Both the position numbers and the translations under genes were made by a program. A stretch of 64,000 nucleotides of DNA. It comes from Methanococcus voltae. GTDB taxonomy: Archaea; AGJL01; Methanococci; Methanococcales; Methanococcaceae. Below the pieces are notes generated by a model. The model saw nothing but the letters and a program-made list of their open reading frames with translations, was not told the origin of the DNA and did not search any database. Below are positions 49,444 to 57,885 of the stretch, in pieces (within the stretch, counting starts at the first letter, position 1; each line of letters begins with the position of its first letter). The DNA lies in assembly GCF_017875395.1 (NCBI RefSeq), contig NZ_JAGGMO010000001.1, positions 186,001 to 250,000 on the forward strand, given 5' to 3'.

Positions 49444-50316
49444 ATGGAAGATAATAAATTCTCCGAAATGGTTATTGCAGGAACTATTCCTATCAAAGGG
49501 TTGGGACTTACAAGAGGGAACGTTGAAATTTCTTTTGATAATATAAGATTCTACAATGAGAACATTCCCGAAAATACTGTTCAAATACCTATTTCTATGG
49601 GTACTGCTACACTAGTGGCTTCTTGTTACAAAACACTTCAATATTTTAATAGAAATAATGAATTAGTTGCAATTTTAGCTGGCGATATTGGCGATGGAGA
49701 AGGTAGCGCCAAAATATATGAAGAAATCAGCAGATTAAACAACAAATTCCTCATAGTACATTATATAAAGCCTAAAATATCTGAAATAACTAAAATTGAT
49801 TTTAAAAGAAATTTCGTAGTTGGAGATGCCGGTGGAATGTACGCAGGGAAAGCTGCAGGCATAGGCGATAACTTTAAGTTATTTTTGCCAGATGTTGGAG
49901 AATTAGCATTTTTAGCAGATAAGGATTCATCACATCCTGCATATGTTAGGGGTTTTATATCTGAAGTCGATGATTTAGATGTAGTTAAACTAATAAAAAT
50001 GGCATATGAAACAGGTAAAATGCCTGATAATATGGTTATAAAAGGCGAAACTGATTACATTGTGCAGAAAGGAGAAATTATGGCCACAGTTTCAGAGCCA
50101 AAACATGCAGCTATGGAATGTATTGGCGGTACGGGCGATAACCTAACAGGTATTATTTCGGGATTAATCTACTGTGGATATGAAATATCTGAAGCTTGTA
50201 CGTTGGGCTGTATGGTAAATAGAGAAATTGCGAATATGGTTACACCCACTCCAGACACTAAAATCAATGAAATAATTGAAGCAATACCTGATGCGTTAAA
50301 TAAACTTATAAAGTAA
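49444..50316 (+). CDS. ribokinase-fold protein, YjeF C-terminal-like
   Basis: This 290-residue protein resembles the ADP-dependent NAD(P)H-hydrate dehydratase half of YjeF. Evidence is ECIGGTGDNLTGIISGLIYC near residue 226 (the GTGD anion-hole motif of the ribokinase superfamily), and LAILAGDIGDGEGSAKIYEE near residue 75. The rest is divergent, so function is uncertain; it could be a sugar or cofactor kinase. It lies 184 bases after the DUF3343 gene on the same strand and may complete that module. Confidence 0.65.
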   Translation: MEDNKFSEMVIAGTIPIKGLGLTRGNVEISFDNIRFYNENIPENTVQIPISMGTATLVASCYKTLQYFNRNNELVAILAGDIGDGEGSAKIYEEISRLNNKFLIVHYIKPKISEITKIDFKRNFVVGDAGGMYAGKAAGIGDNFKLFLPDVGELAFLADKDSSHPAYVRGFISEVDDLDVVKLIKMAYETGKMPDNMVIKGETDYIVQKGEIMATVSEPKHAAMECIGGTGDNLTGIISGLIYCGYEISEACTLGCMVNREIANMVTPTPDTKINEIIEAIPDALNKLIK

Positions 50317-50462
50317 AAACTAAAAAAAATTAAAAATAAAATTATAAAATTCATATTTTTTTAAGTTGAATTTGTGTATTCGTATAAATTAACCTAAAAT
50401 TGCTTATTTTGTAAAAAAACATTAAATTTAAATTTATTAATGATAAAAAGCTTTATATAGTA

Positions 50463-50488
50463 TAAACGCATAGTTGAATTTGCGTTTA
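50463..50488. promoter_or_regulatory. inverted repeat near tRNA-Ile transcription start
   Basis: TAAACGCA (50463-50470) and TGCGTTTA (50481-50488) are perfect inverted copies around 10 bases. The TATA box CTTTATATAG (50451-50460) predicts a start near 50481, so the repeat spans it. Confidence 0.4.
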
Positions 50489-50533
50489 AGATGAAAGGTA
50501 AAACAAGAAATCTTAAATCATATTTGGAACATT

Positions 50534-50608
50534 AGGACAGTGGCTCAGCCTGGTTAGAGTGCTCGGCTGATAACCGAGTGGTCCGGGGTTCGAATCCCCG
50601 CTGTCCTA
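50534..50608 (+). tRNA. tRNA-Ile (GAT)
   Basis: The cloverleaf reads AGGACAG acceptor with CTGTCCT, D stem GCTC/GAGT, anticodon stem CTCGG/CCGAG with loop CTGATAA (anticodon GAT), and T arm CGGGG-TTCGAAT-CCCCG. Discriminator A; CCA is not encoded. A T-run follows. No intron. Confidence 0.97.
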
Positions 50609-50949
50609 CTTTTTATTTTAGGCAGATATATTTATAGATTTAAATTTATTAATTATTTTTATAACAATTAGTTTTGAAGGATAATAAATAAACTCATAGG
50701 GCAATTAAATAGTTAGATATCTTACAAATCGATAATTATTAATATAATAAAGTTATATGCTACTGTATAAAAAAATAATTATCTAATAATTAAATAAATA
50801 TTATTATCGTACTCTAACAATAACATAACTATTAATATAATTATTAAGGAACACCCCTATTTTTTGATACAATCCCCCCCTTAAATTTTTTTTATTTTAA
50901 AAATGATTAAAAAGATAAAATAAAAAGATAAAAAAGATAATATTCTATT
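50609..50949. other. gene-free spacer with G/C runs
   Basis: 341 AT-rich bases. At 50850-50880 are two isolated C runs (ACACCCC and seven C), read as G runs on minus just downstream of the membrane-protein gene. No gene or clear hairpin was found. Confidence 0.45.
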
Positions 50950-51339
50950 TTAAAAGTTTCCTAAAAGATATATAAGTTCAGAAACACTTATTATACCAGT
51001 TAAAAGTGCCATTAACGTCAGAGTTATAAGTACGACATTTAAAACTATGAATCTAATTAAATATGCAATAATTGCTTTTTTCCAAGTTGTATTGGCTTCC
51101 TCTTTTATTAAATATACGATTACTAACACGCCTCCAAATAAACCAATAAATGGTATGAACATTAACAGTATGGAAGCTATTGAGCTATATATAGAAATTT
51201 TTAAAGATTTTAAAAAGTTTAAATCTAGTTTTGTTAATTTTGCACCTGCTAGTGTTGAGAGTGTATCAATAAGAGTGTATCCAAGTACTATTGCTATACC
51301 TAAAACTCCCATTATTGAGATTATATAAAGTATATCCAT
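50950..51339 (-). CDS. small multi-helix membrane protein
   Basis: This 129-residue protein has four predicted helices (ISIMGVLGIAIVLGYTLI; SSIASILLMFIPFIG; GGVLVIVYLI; FIVLNVVLITLTLMAL). It has no motif I recognise. It follows the translin gene by 38 bases on the same strand, so they may be co-expressed. GTGGTAAA precedes the ATG. Confidence 0.65.
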   Translation of the reverse strand: MDILYIISIMGVLGIAIVLGYTLIDTLSTLAGAKLTKLDLNFLKSLKISIYSSIASILLMFIPFIGLFGGVLVIVYLIKEEANTTWKKAIIAYLIRFIVLNVVLITLTLMALLTGIISVSELIYLLGNF

Positions 51340-51377
51340 TTTACCACGATTCTACGATTTTGATTTTATTTTTGATT

Positions 51378-52019
51378 TTACTTCTGCAATTTTTTTAATT
51401 CATTTCTTAGTTTTAAATTTTCAATAAAATTAACAAAATCACCGTTTGTTTTTTCCACTAAACTTCTTGAAACATCTTGTTTTCTTCTTAAATTATCAAT
51501 AACGTGATAATAGTCAAATTTCATGATAAAATCATATAAAACTTCCATTGTTTCATTATAAAATTCTGCATCATCTTTGTTATCTTTAGAAATGCAGTCC
51601 AATACTTTTCTACGGAGCTCCCCTATTGCATCACATAATCCCAAAATGTAACTTTCTTTTGATAGAGTTTCACATTCTTCCTTTAATTCCGCGTATGTTG
51701 GTACTTTCTTATATGTTGTTATTAAATGGTATGCTTTTGCCTCGACGTATTCCTGTTGAGGGGTACCCAAATATTTTCTAAATTCTGGAAACTCTGTTGT
51801 ATGAGAATATAAATTGTTTAAATCCGTTGTTAATTCATTAAATGATACTTCTTCATCTTTTTGAATTTTTCTAATAACTATCCCACAATTTCTTACGATT
51901 TCTCTTGAGAGTTTTAATATTTGTTCTCTTTTTAAATCTTTATATTCAAAGAAATCTATAAGTTCTTCTTGATTACTAAATTTATCTGAGTTCTTTAAGT
52001 TTTTTAAGTTTTTTTCCAA
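51378..52019 (-). CDS. translin family protein
   Basis: This helical protein of about 213 residues is related to eukaryotic translin/TRAX, which bind RNA and, for TRAX, cut it. Archaeal members form octamers. Family pieces: LSREIVRNCGIVIRKIQKDE, YVEAKAYHLI, SYILGLCDAIGELRRKVLD and FDYYHVIDNLRRKQDVSRSL. The start is probably TTG at 52019, because GGTG and five bases precede it; the ATG at 52031 is the alternative, adding MGVI. Confidence 0.85.
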   Translation of the reverse strand: MEKNLKNLKNSDKFSNQEELIDFFEYKDLKREQILKLSREIVRNCGIVIRKIQKDEEVSFNELTTDLNNLYSHTTEFPEFRKYLGTPQQEYVEAKAYHLITTYKKVPTYAELKEECETLSKESYILGLCDAIGELRRKVLDCISKDNKDDAEFYNETMEVLYDFIMKFDYYHVIDNLRRKQDVSRSLVEKTNGDFVNFIENLKLRNELKKLQK

Positions 52020-52320
52020 AATAACACCCATTGTTTATTTTTATTATTATTTTTCAAGTTTTTATGTCTTGTTTGGCATTAATGAATTTTAACATATTAT
52101 GATATTAACATATGATACTAAAATTTATATAATATATTTACAGATATTTACATCTCAATTGCAACTATGTTTTAAGTTTATTTATATATGTATTTTCAAC
52201 TACTTTAGACGAGTTAACGAATTTTTATATAATTCTATCAAAATACTATATTATAGATAGATATTATCTAAATATTAACATAAAAATTTGAATTAGATAT
52301 TGTATAATCCTTTTGAGTAA

Positions 52321-52331
52321 ACTATATATAT
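52321..52331 (+). promoter_or_regulatory. TATA box of the small RNA candidate
   Basis: ACTATATATAT, centred 27 bases before the hairpin's first base at 52353, the same geometry as the SRP RNA promoter in this window. Confidence 0.55.
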
Positions 52332-52352
52332 TGTGATACTCTACATTGATAG

Positions 52353-52409
52353 AGCAACTATATGGAAAACCTGAAAAGGCGTGAGCCATTAATAGGTTGC
52401 TTTTATTTT
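52353..52409 (+). ncRNA. candidate small RNA or leader hairpin upstream of rpl3
   Basis: A 49-nt hairpin: AGCAAC-TAT-ATGG pairs with CCAT-TA-ATA-G-GTTGCT (one bulge, one 2-nt bulge), an internal loop AAAA/CGTGAG, and the stem CCT-GAAA-AGG with a GNRA tetraloop. A T-rich tract (TTTTATTTT) follows immediately at 52401-52409, as in a terminator. With the TATA box this gives a complete small transcription unit of about 50-57 nt. Box C/D or H/ACA motifs are not seen. It lies 270 bases before rpl3 and could instead be the 5' end of that operon's leader. Confidence 0.5.
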
Positions 52410-52674
52410 GCAATATTTTAAATATCTATACTATATAATATGTTAAAATATTTGAAAATAAACTTTCAAAAACTTAAAACACTTGAAAAGGCTAATTATA
52501 TAAACTTATTATACTATTTAGCCAGTTACTGTATATTTTATAGGTGTAAACACGCAATTTCATCGATAGTGAAATATCGGATAAGTATGCAGTAATATCA
52601 AAAAGTAACTAATAACAATAACTGACGATAACCTAATAATTACACTATGGGGTTAATTATAAGGAGGTTAGAAT
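52410..52674 (+). promoter_or_regulatory. rpl3 operon leader with alternative stems
   Basis: After the small RNA candidate, a TATA-like TGTATATTTTATAG (52521-52534) could drive the ribosomal operon. Two exclusive hairpins follow: TTTCA/TGAAA (52558-52562 with 52570-52574) and CGATA/TATCG (52564-52568 with 52575-52579). AGTTACT near 52514 can also pair with AGTAACT near 52606. GGAGG at 52662-52666 is the rpl3 site. Confidence 0.4.
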
Positions 52675-53676
52675 ATGGGTATGAAAAAAAATAGACCTCG
52701 TAGAGGTTCTTTAGCATTTAGCCCAAGAAAAAGAGCTAAAAGAATCGTTCCAAAAATCAGGTCATGGCCTGTTGACGAAAAAGTGAGACTCCAAGCTTAC
52801 CCTGTATATAAAGCTGGTGTAACACATGCTTTATACGTTGAAAACAACCCAAAAAGTCCAAATGCTGAACAAGAAGTAGCATCCCCAGTAACTGTTTTAG
52901 AAACTCCAAATATCACAATCGCTGGTATCAGAGTTTACAAAAAAGATACAAACGGATTAAAAGTATTGACAGAAGTTTGGGCTCCTGAATTAGACCAAGA
53001 ATTAGCAAGAAAATTGACTGTAGCTAAAAAAGAATTGAAATCAGTTGATACATTAGACTCAGTAGTTAACGAAATCGTTGATGTAAGAGTTATTGTATAC
53101 ACAGTTCCTAAAGAAACAGCAATTGCTAAGAAAAAACCTGAAGTAGTTGAAATTAGAGTTGGCGGTAGCACTGTTGACGAAAGATTAAACTATGCAAAAG
53201 GTATCCTCGGTCAAAAATTGTCAATCAACGACGTATTTGAAGCTGGAGAAATCATCGATACAATAGCTGTAACCAAAGGAAAAGGTTTCCAAGGTTCAGT
53301 TAAAAGATGGGGCATCAAAGTACAGTTCGGTAAACACCAAAGAAAAGGTGTAGGTAGACACACAGGTTCAATCGGTCCTTGGAGACCAAGAAGAGTTATG
53401 TGGTCAGTACCTTTACCTGGTCAGATGGGTTTCCACCAAAGAACTGAATACAACAAGAGAATATTCAAAATTGGTGCAGAAGGAACAGAAGTTACACCTA
53501 AAGGTGGATTCTTAAACTACGGTGTACTTAAAAATGGATACGTTTTAGTAAAAGGTACCGTTCAAGGTCCTGCTAAAAGATTAGTTATGTTAAGAGGAGC
53601 TATCAGAGCACCAGTTGACAAATTCGGATTACCTGAAATTACATACATCAGCACCGAGTCAAAACAAGGAAACTAA
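52675..53676 (+). CDS. rpl3: 50S ribosomal protein L3 (uL3)
   Basis: This 333-residue archaeal L3 is first in the L3-L4-L23-L2-S19 block. The start [20 protein letters not shown], the [20 protein letters not shown]-like [20 protein letters not shown] loop and [14 protein letters not shown] are diagnostic. Two ATGs (52675, 52681) are close; GGAGGTTAGAAT favours the first. It is co-directional with rpl4, 162 bases later. Confidence 0.98.
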   Translation: MGMKKNRPRRGSLAFSPRKRAKRIVPKIRSWPVDEKVRLQAYPVYKAGVTHALYVENNPKSPNAEQEVASPVTVLETPNITIAGIRVYKKDTNGLKVLTEVWAPELDQELARKLTVAKKELKSVDTLDSVVNEIVDVRVIVYTVPKETAIAKKKPEVVEIRVGGSTVDERLNYAKGILGQKLSINDVFEAGEIIDTIAVTKGKGFQGSVKRWGIKVQFGKHQRKGVGRHTGSIGPWRPRRVMWSVPLPGQMGFHQRTEYNKRIFKIGAEGTEVTPKGGFLNYGVLKNGYVLVKGTVQGPAKRLVMLRGAIRAPVDKFGLPEITYISTESKQGN

Positions 53677-53838
53677 TCGGATAACGTTTCGTAGATAAAT
53701 GAATAGAAAATAAATAAAATTGAATTATAATTGATATAATTAACTATAATTGAATTATTTATGATATATTCATTAATGCTAAGAAGAAAATTCATTAAAT
53801 CAATCACCTATAAATAAAACACGAGCAGGTGTAAATTT

Positions 53839-54600
53839 ATGAACGCAAAAATATTCAACTTAGATGGTTCTGAAAAAGGAGAAGTAGCAATACCATCCGT
53901 ATTCAACACCGAATACAGACCTGACTTGATTAAAAGAGCTGTAATTTCATCATTGACCGCAAAATTACAACCAAAAGGTTCAAATTTATTAGCTGGTCAC
54001 AGAACTTCTGCTAAATCAATCGGTAAAGGTCACGGTAGAGCAAGAGTAAGAAGAACCGCTCAAGGTGGTGCAGCTTTCGTACCTCAAGCAGTTGGCGGTA
54101 GAAGAGCACACGGACCTAAAGTAGAAAAGATTTTATTAGAAAGAATCAACAGAAAAGAAAGATTAAAAGCTTTACAAAGTGCTATTGCTGCAAGTGCAAA
54201 CGTAGAAATTGTAAAAGCAAGAGGACACATCATACCTGATGTTCCAGCATTACCTTTAATCGTAAGTGAAGAATTCGAAAGTATTGTTAAAACAAAAGAT
54301 GCTTTAGAAGTATTCAAAGCTTTAAAATTAGATGCAGACTTAGCTAGAGCTAAAGACGGTATCTCAATTAAAGCCGGTAGAGGTAAATTAAGAGGAAGAA
54401 AATACAAAAAACCAAGAAGTGTTTTGGTTGTTGTATCAAAAGCTTGCGATGCTGTTAAAGCTTCCAAAAACGTTGCAGGTGTTGACGTAATCACAGCTGA
54501 TGACTTAGGTACTATGCACATAGCACCAGGTACTGCTGCAGGTAGATTAACACTCTGGACTGAAGGAGCTATTGAAGCATTAAGGGAAAAATTCGAATAA
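53839..54600 (+). CDS. rpl4: 50S ribosomal protein L4 (uL4)
   Basis: This 253-residue L4 reaches into the exit tunnel. Diagnostic parts: [40 protein letters not shown] with the following [20 protein letters not shown] extended loop, and the end [28 protein letters not shown] precedes the ATG. Second gene in the block. Confidence 0.98.
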   Translation: MNAKIFNLDGSEKGEVAIPSVFNTEYRPDLIKRAVISSLTAKLQPKGSNLLAGHRTSAKSIGKGHGRARVRRTAQGGAAFVPQAVGGRRAHGPKVEKILLERINRKERLKALQSAIAASANVEIVKARGHIIPDVPALPLIVSEEFESIVKTKDALEVFKALKLDADLARAKDGISIKAGRGKLRGRKYKKPRSVLVVVSKACDAVKASKNVAGVDVITADDLGTMHIAPGTAAGRLTLWTEGAIEALREKFE

Positions 54601-54792
54601 TTACCATATTTAAATTTAATAATCTATTATTCGATTATATATCAATGGTTAAAAATTGCAAATTGCAACAAGTTGAATAAATCTGATAATTGTTAGGAAT
54701 ATAAAATAAAATAGAATAATATTCTATATTTAGATTATAAGACTATAAAATTAAATTAGATTTGATTTGTCTTAAAGTTTGCAATTATTTGG

Positions 54793-54808
54793 TCAAAGTA
54801 GACTTTGA
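54793..54808 (+). promoter_or_regulatory. palindrome abutting the rpl23 ribosome site
   Basis: TCAAAGT-AG-ACTTTGA ends one base before GGTG (54810-54813 region). As RNA it would form a 6-bp stem with a 4-nt loop beside the ribosome site. Confidence 0.35.
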
Positions 54809-54819
54809 GGTGAATGGCA

Positions 54820-55080
54820 ATGGATGCCTTTGACGTAATTAAAACACCTATTATCAGTGAAAAAACAATGAAACTGATAGAGGAAGAAAACAAGATTGTA
54901 TTCTATGTGGAAAGGAAAGCCACAAAAGAAGACGTTAAAAAAGCTATGAAAGAGTTATTCGAAGTTGAAGCTAAAAGCGTTAACACCGAAATAACACCGA
55001 AAGGACTTAAAAAAGCTTACATTACATTAAAAGAAGAATTTGATGCAAGTGAAGTAGCTGCAAACTTAGGTATTTACTAA
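54820..55080 (+). CDS. rpl23: 50S ribosomal protein L23 (uL23)
   Basis: This 86-residue archaeal L23 forms part of the exit-tunnel rim where SRP docks. MDAFDVIKTPIISEKTMKLI and VFYVERKATKEDVKKAMKEL are diagnostic. The start at 54820 is chosen because GGTG lies seven bases upstream; the ATG at 54814 overlaps that site. Third gene in the block. Confidence 0.97.
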   Translation: MDAFDVIKTPIISEKTMKLIEEENKIVFYVERKATKEDVKKAMKELFEVEAKSVNTEITPKGLKKAYITLKEEFDASEVAANLGIY

Positions 55081-55165
55081 TTTTACTTAGCATTTTGCAA
55101 ACATACGAACAAGGAAATTCAGATAATTCTATCCACAATAAGCGATGCAACCCGCAATGTTTATG

Positions 55166-55227
55166 AAAAGATGAAAACTTATTGAATTTCACCCTATGTG
55201 GTAAATCCTATCGTAAAAGATGAAAAC
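55166..55227. repeat. 13-bp direct repeat in the rpl23-rpl2 spacer
   Basis: AAAAGATGAAAAC occurs at 55166-55178 and 55215-55227, 49 bases apart, in the 203-base spacer 55081-55283. This spacer is less AT-rich than most. No box D partner was found to make a C/D RNA. Confidence 0.5.
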
Positions 55228-55283
55228 AAGTAAAATCAGATTACTCAAACACACACTTGTAGATACAATCGATGGTGATATAA

Positions 55284-56009
55284 ATGGGTAAAAGACTAAT
55301 ATCCCAAAATAGAGGTAGAGGGACTCCTAAATACACATCCCCATCTCATAAAAGAAAAGGAGCTGTTAAATACAGGTCATACGACGAATCAGAGAAAACC
55401 GGCAGTGTTGTAGGTGCTTTAATCGACGTATTACATGACCCTGGAAGAAGCGCTCCTGTTGGAAAAGTAAGATTTGAAAATGGTGAAGAAAGATTAGTTT
55501 TAATCCCTGAAGGTAAAAAAGTTGGGGATGAAATTGCTTGTGGTATCAGTGCAGAAATCAAGCCTGGTAACGTATTACCTTTAGCTGAAATACCTGAAGG
55601 TATTCCTGTATACAACATTGAAACTATTCCTGGAGACGGTGGTAAATTAGTTAGAGCTGGTGGTTGCTACGCTCACGTTGTTTCACACGACGTAGGAAAA
55701 ACTATTATCAAATTACCTTCCGGATATCCAAAAGTTTTAAACCCATCATGTAGAGCTACAATCGGTGTAGTTGCTGGTGGTGGAAGAAAAGAAAAACCTC
55801 TTTTGAAAGCAGGTAAGAAATTCCACGCTTTAAGTGCTAAAGCTGTTGCTTGGCCAAGAGTTAGGGGTGTTGCAATGAACGCAGTAGACCACCCTTACGG
55901 GGGAGGTAGACACCAACACACAGGTAAACCTACAAGCGTTTCAAGACACACATCACCAGGTAGAAAAGTTGGTCACATAGCTTCAAGAAGAACTGGTGGC
56001 AAAAGATAA
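55284..56009 (+). CDS. rpl2: 50S ribosomal protein L2 (uL2)
   Basis: This 241-residue L2 is needed for subunit joining and peptidyl transfer. MGKRLISQNRGRGTPKYTSP, the HVVSHDVGKTIIKLPSGYPK region, and VAMNAVDHPYGGGRHQHTGK with the conserved His are present. GGTGATATAA precedes the ATG. Fourth gene in the block. Confidence 0.98.
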   Translation: MGKRLISQNRGRGTPKYTSPSHKRKGAVKYRSYDESEKTGSVVGALIDVLHDPGRSAPVGKVRFENGEERLVLIPEGKKVGDEIACGISAEIKPGNVLPLAEIPEGIPVYNIETIPGDGGKLVRAGGCYAHVVSHDVGKTIIKLPSGYPKVLNPSCRATIGVVAGGGRKEKPLLKAGKKFHALSAKAVAWPRVRGVAMNAVDHPYGGGRHQHTGKPTSVSRHTSPGRKVGHIASRRTGGKR

Positions 56010-56088
56010 TTGCGCTAATCAGTTAATCATTTATGCTTAAGATTAACAATTATAAAATAATTGATTATTATTACTAAGGTGAATAAAC

Positions 56089-56571
56089 ATGGCCAGACAA
56101 AAAAAGTTTAGTGGAAAAGGCGGCAAAAGAAAAAAGTCAACTAAACAAAATGTGGCTCCTAGAAGAAGAGTAGAATTCAAATACAAAGGATACACATTAG
56201 AACAGTTGCAAGAAATGCCTGTAAAAAAATTCATGGAGATAATTCCTTCAAGACAAAGAAGAACTATGAAAAGAGGAATTACTGCAAACCAAAGAAAATT
56301 GGTTATGAAAATTAAAAAGGCAAGAAAGCTCGTAAATAGAGGAAAAGAACCAAGAGTTATCAGAACACACTGCAGAGACTTTGTGATTACTCCTGAAATG
56401 ATTGGTTTATCATTCGGTATTTACAACGGTAAAGCTTTCAAAGAAGTAAAATTAGTTGAAGAAGCTGTTGGTAGATTCATTGGTGAATTTGCACCAACAA
56501 GAGCTGTTGTTCAACACGGTTCCCCAGGTATGGGTGCTACAAGAGGTTCAATGTTCGTACCTATTAAATAA
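56089..56571 (+). CDS. rps19: 30S ribosomal protein S19 (uS19)
   Basis: This 160-residue archaeal S19 begins MARQKKFSGKGGKRKKSTKQ and has PSRQRRTMKRGITANQRKLV, IRTHCRDFVITPEMIGLSFG and VQHGSPGMGATRGSMFVPIK. GGTGAATAAAC precedes the ATG. It is the last gene of the L3-S19 block. In most archaea L22 follows here; in this genome L22 is at the left edge of the window on minus. Confidence 0.98.
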   Translation: MARQKKFSGKGGKRKKSTKQNVAPRRRVEFKYKGYTLEQLQEMPVKKFMEIIPSRQRRTMKRGITANQRKLVMKIKKARKLVNRGKEPRVIRTHCRDFVITPEMIGLSFGIYNGKAFKEVKLVEEAVGRFIGEFAPTRAVVQHGSPGMGATRGSMFVPIK

Positions 56572-56700
56572 GGTACTTACATACCCAAATCTTTATTTTT
56601 TCAATTTTTAACTAAATTAAAACTAGTTTACTAGTAATATATTTTAAAGAACTATTTTTATCAAAAACTAAACTAAATTAAATTTAAAAAAAAGAATATT

Positions 56701-56910
56701 TTATAATATATTTTCATCATTGACGTCACTATTATCTTTTTTAATAAATTCTGACGATAAGATTATTAAAATAATTCCTACAAAATACCATAGAATTATA
56801 TCAAATCCTATTTGAGGAACAAATATTATTGATAAGGGTATAAGTAATATCCCAAAATTCATGTATTTTTCTAAAAAGTTATCTAATTTTTTATTATCTA
56901 AATCAAACAT
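56701..56910 (-). CDS. small two-helix membrane protein
   Basis: A protein of about 69 residues beginning MFDLDNKKLDNFLEKYM, with two hydrophobic helices (FGILLIPLSIIFVP; DIILWYFVGIILIILSS) and an acidic tail. No family recognised. The start at 56910 follows GTGATGAAT; ATGs at 56916 and 56919 are alternatives. It converges with rps19. Confidence 0.55.
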   Translation of the reverse strand: MFDLDNKKLDNFLEKYMNFGILLIPLSIIFVPQIGFDIILWYFVGIILIILSSEFIKKDNSDVNDENIL

Positions 56911-57018
56911 ATTCATCACAATTTAAGACTATTTAAGACTCTTTTAATATTGTTAACTTTAAACTATAATTTAAAATTAAAAAAAATTGAATTAAAAAAA
57001 TGAGTTCATGGATTAATA

Positions 57019-57705
57019 TTATAAATTCAATCCTGTTATTCTTAATCCTGTTCCTTTAGCTTTGTATTTAATATTTAATTGAACTAAAAGTGGGGTTATT
57101 TGTTCGATGTATCTTGAAATTTCTAATTTTCCACAATCGATTCCCCTAACACCATTGATTGTATTTGCAAGTTCTACAACAATTTTGTTTGCTTCTTTAT
57201 CATCACCTGCAATCAAAACATCGCAGTCTATTGGGTTTTCCAAATCGCATAAACACTTATGACATACGTTGTGGAAACCACTTACAACAGTTGATTCTGG
57301 CAAGTAAGCTTGTACCATTTCAGCTACTGAACCTTGTGGGCAGGTTATAACCCTTGTAGGTTTGTCCCCAAATGCACTTGCTAATGGAACCATTAAAGAA
57401 ACTACAATTTTACCATTTAAAACTTCTACTAAATCTTTTAATGTTGAAATAGTGTATTCAAAAGGTAATGATAAAATTACTACGTCTGCTTCTTTTGCAG
57501 CATCTAAATTTGTCATTGCGTTTATTGTTATTTTTGAAGTATTTGATTTTAAAGCATCTAAACGTTCCATTGCTTCTTTTGCAGCTTCGATTGCTTTTTC
57601 TTCTTTCCTTGAACCAATGATAACTTCATTATTTTCATTCATTGCAAATCTCATTGCTAGACCTAATCCTTGGTCTCCGGTTCCGCCCAATATTGCTACT
57701 TTCAT
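57019..57705 (-). CDS. fno: F420H2:NADP oxidoreductase
   Basis: This 228-residue enzyme moves hydride between coenzyme F420 and NADP. The N-terminal NADP motif KVAILGGTGDQGLGLAMRFA is followed by VIIGSRKEEKA (Ser/Arg for the NADP 2'-phosphate). Family stretches: VVILSLPFEYTI, SVAEMVQAYLPESTVVSGFH and CDVLIAGDDKEA. The end IKYKAKGTGLRITGLNL is conserved. GGTGAAATT precedes the ATG. Confidence 0.95.
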   Translation of the reverse strand: MKVAILGGTGDQGLGLAMRFAMNENNEVIIGSRKEEKAIEAAKEAMERLDALKSNTSKITINAMTNLDAAKEADVVILSLPFEYTISTLKDLVEVLNGKIVVSLMVPLASAFGDKPTRVITCPQGSVAEMVQAYLPESTVVSGFHNVCHKCLCDLENPIDCDVLIAGDDKEANKIVVELANTINGVRGIDCGKLEISRYIEQITPLLVQLNIKYKAKGTGLRITGLNL

Positions 57706-57885
57706 AATTTCACCGATTAGTCTTTTTACTTAAAAATTAAATTATACTACATTCTATTTACGTATTAATTACATAATATTGTGTATTCAATATATAATTT
57801 ACGGAAAATGGTAAAACTTGATAATTATTAATTTTCAGTCGAGATATTTTAGGTAATATTATTAATTGATATCTTTAAGAATATC

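Noticed and set aside
50850-50880. C-run pair as a regulatory or recombination site
   Set aside because: Only two short homopolymer runs; no pairing or repeat structure to support a function.
55166-55227. Possible box C/D RNA in the rpl23-rpl2 spacer
   Set aside because: AAAAGATGAAAAC resembles a box C, but no CTGA box D lies at the needed distance on either strand.
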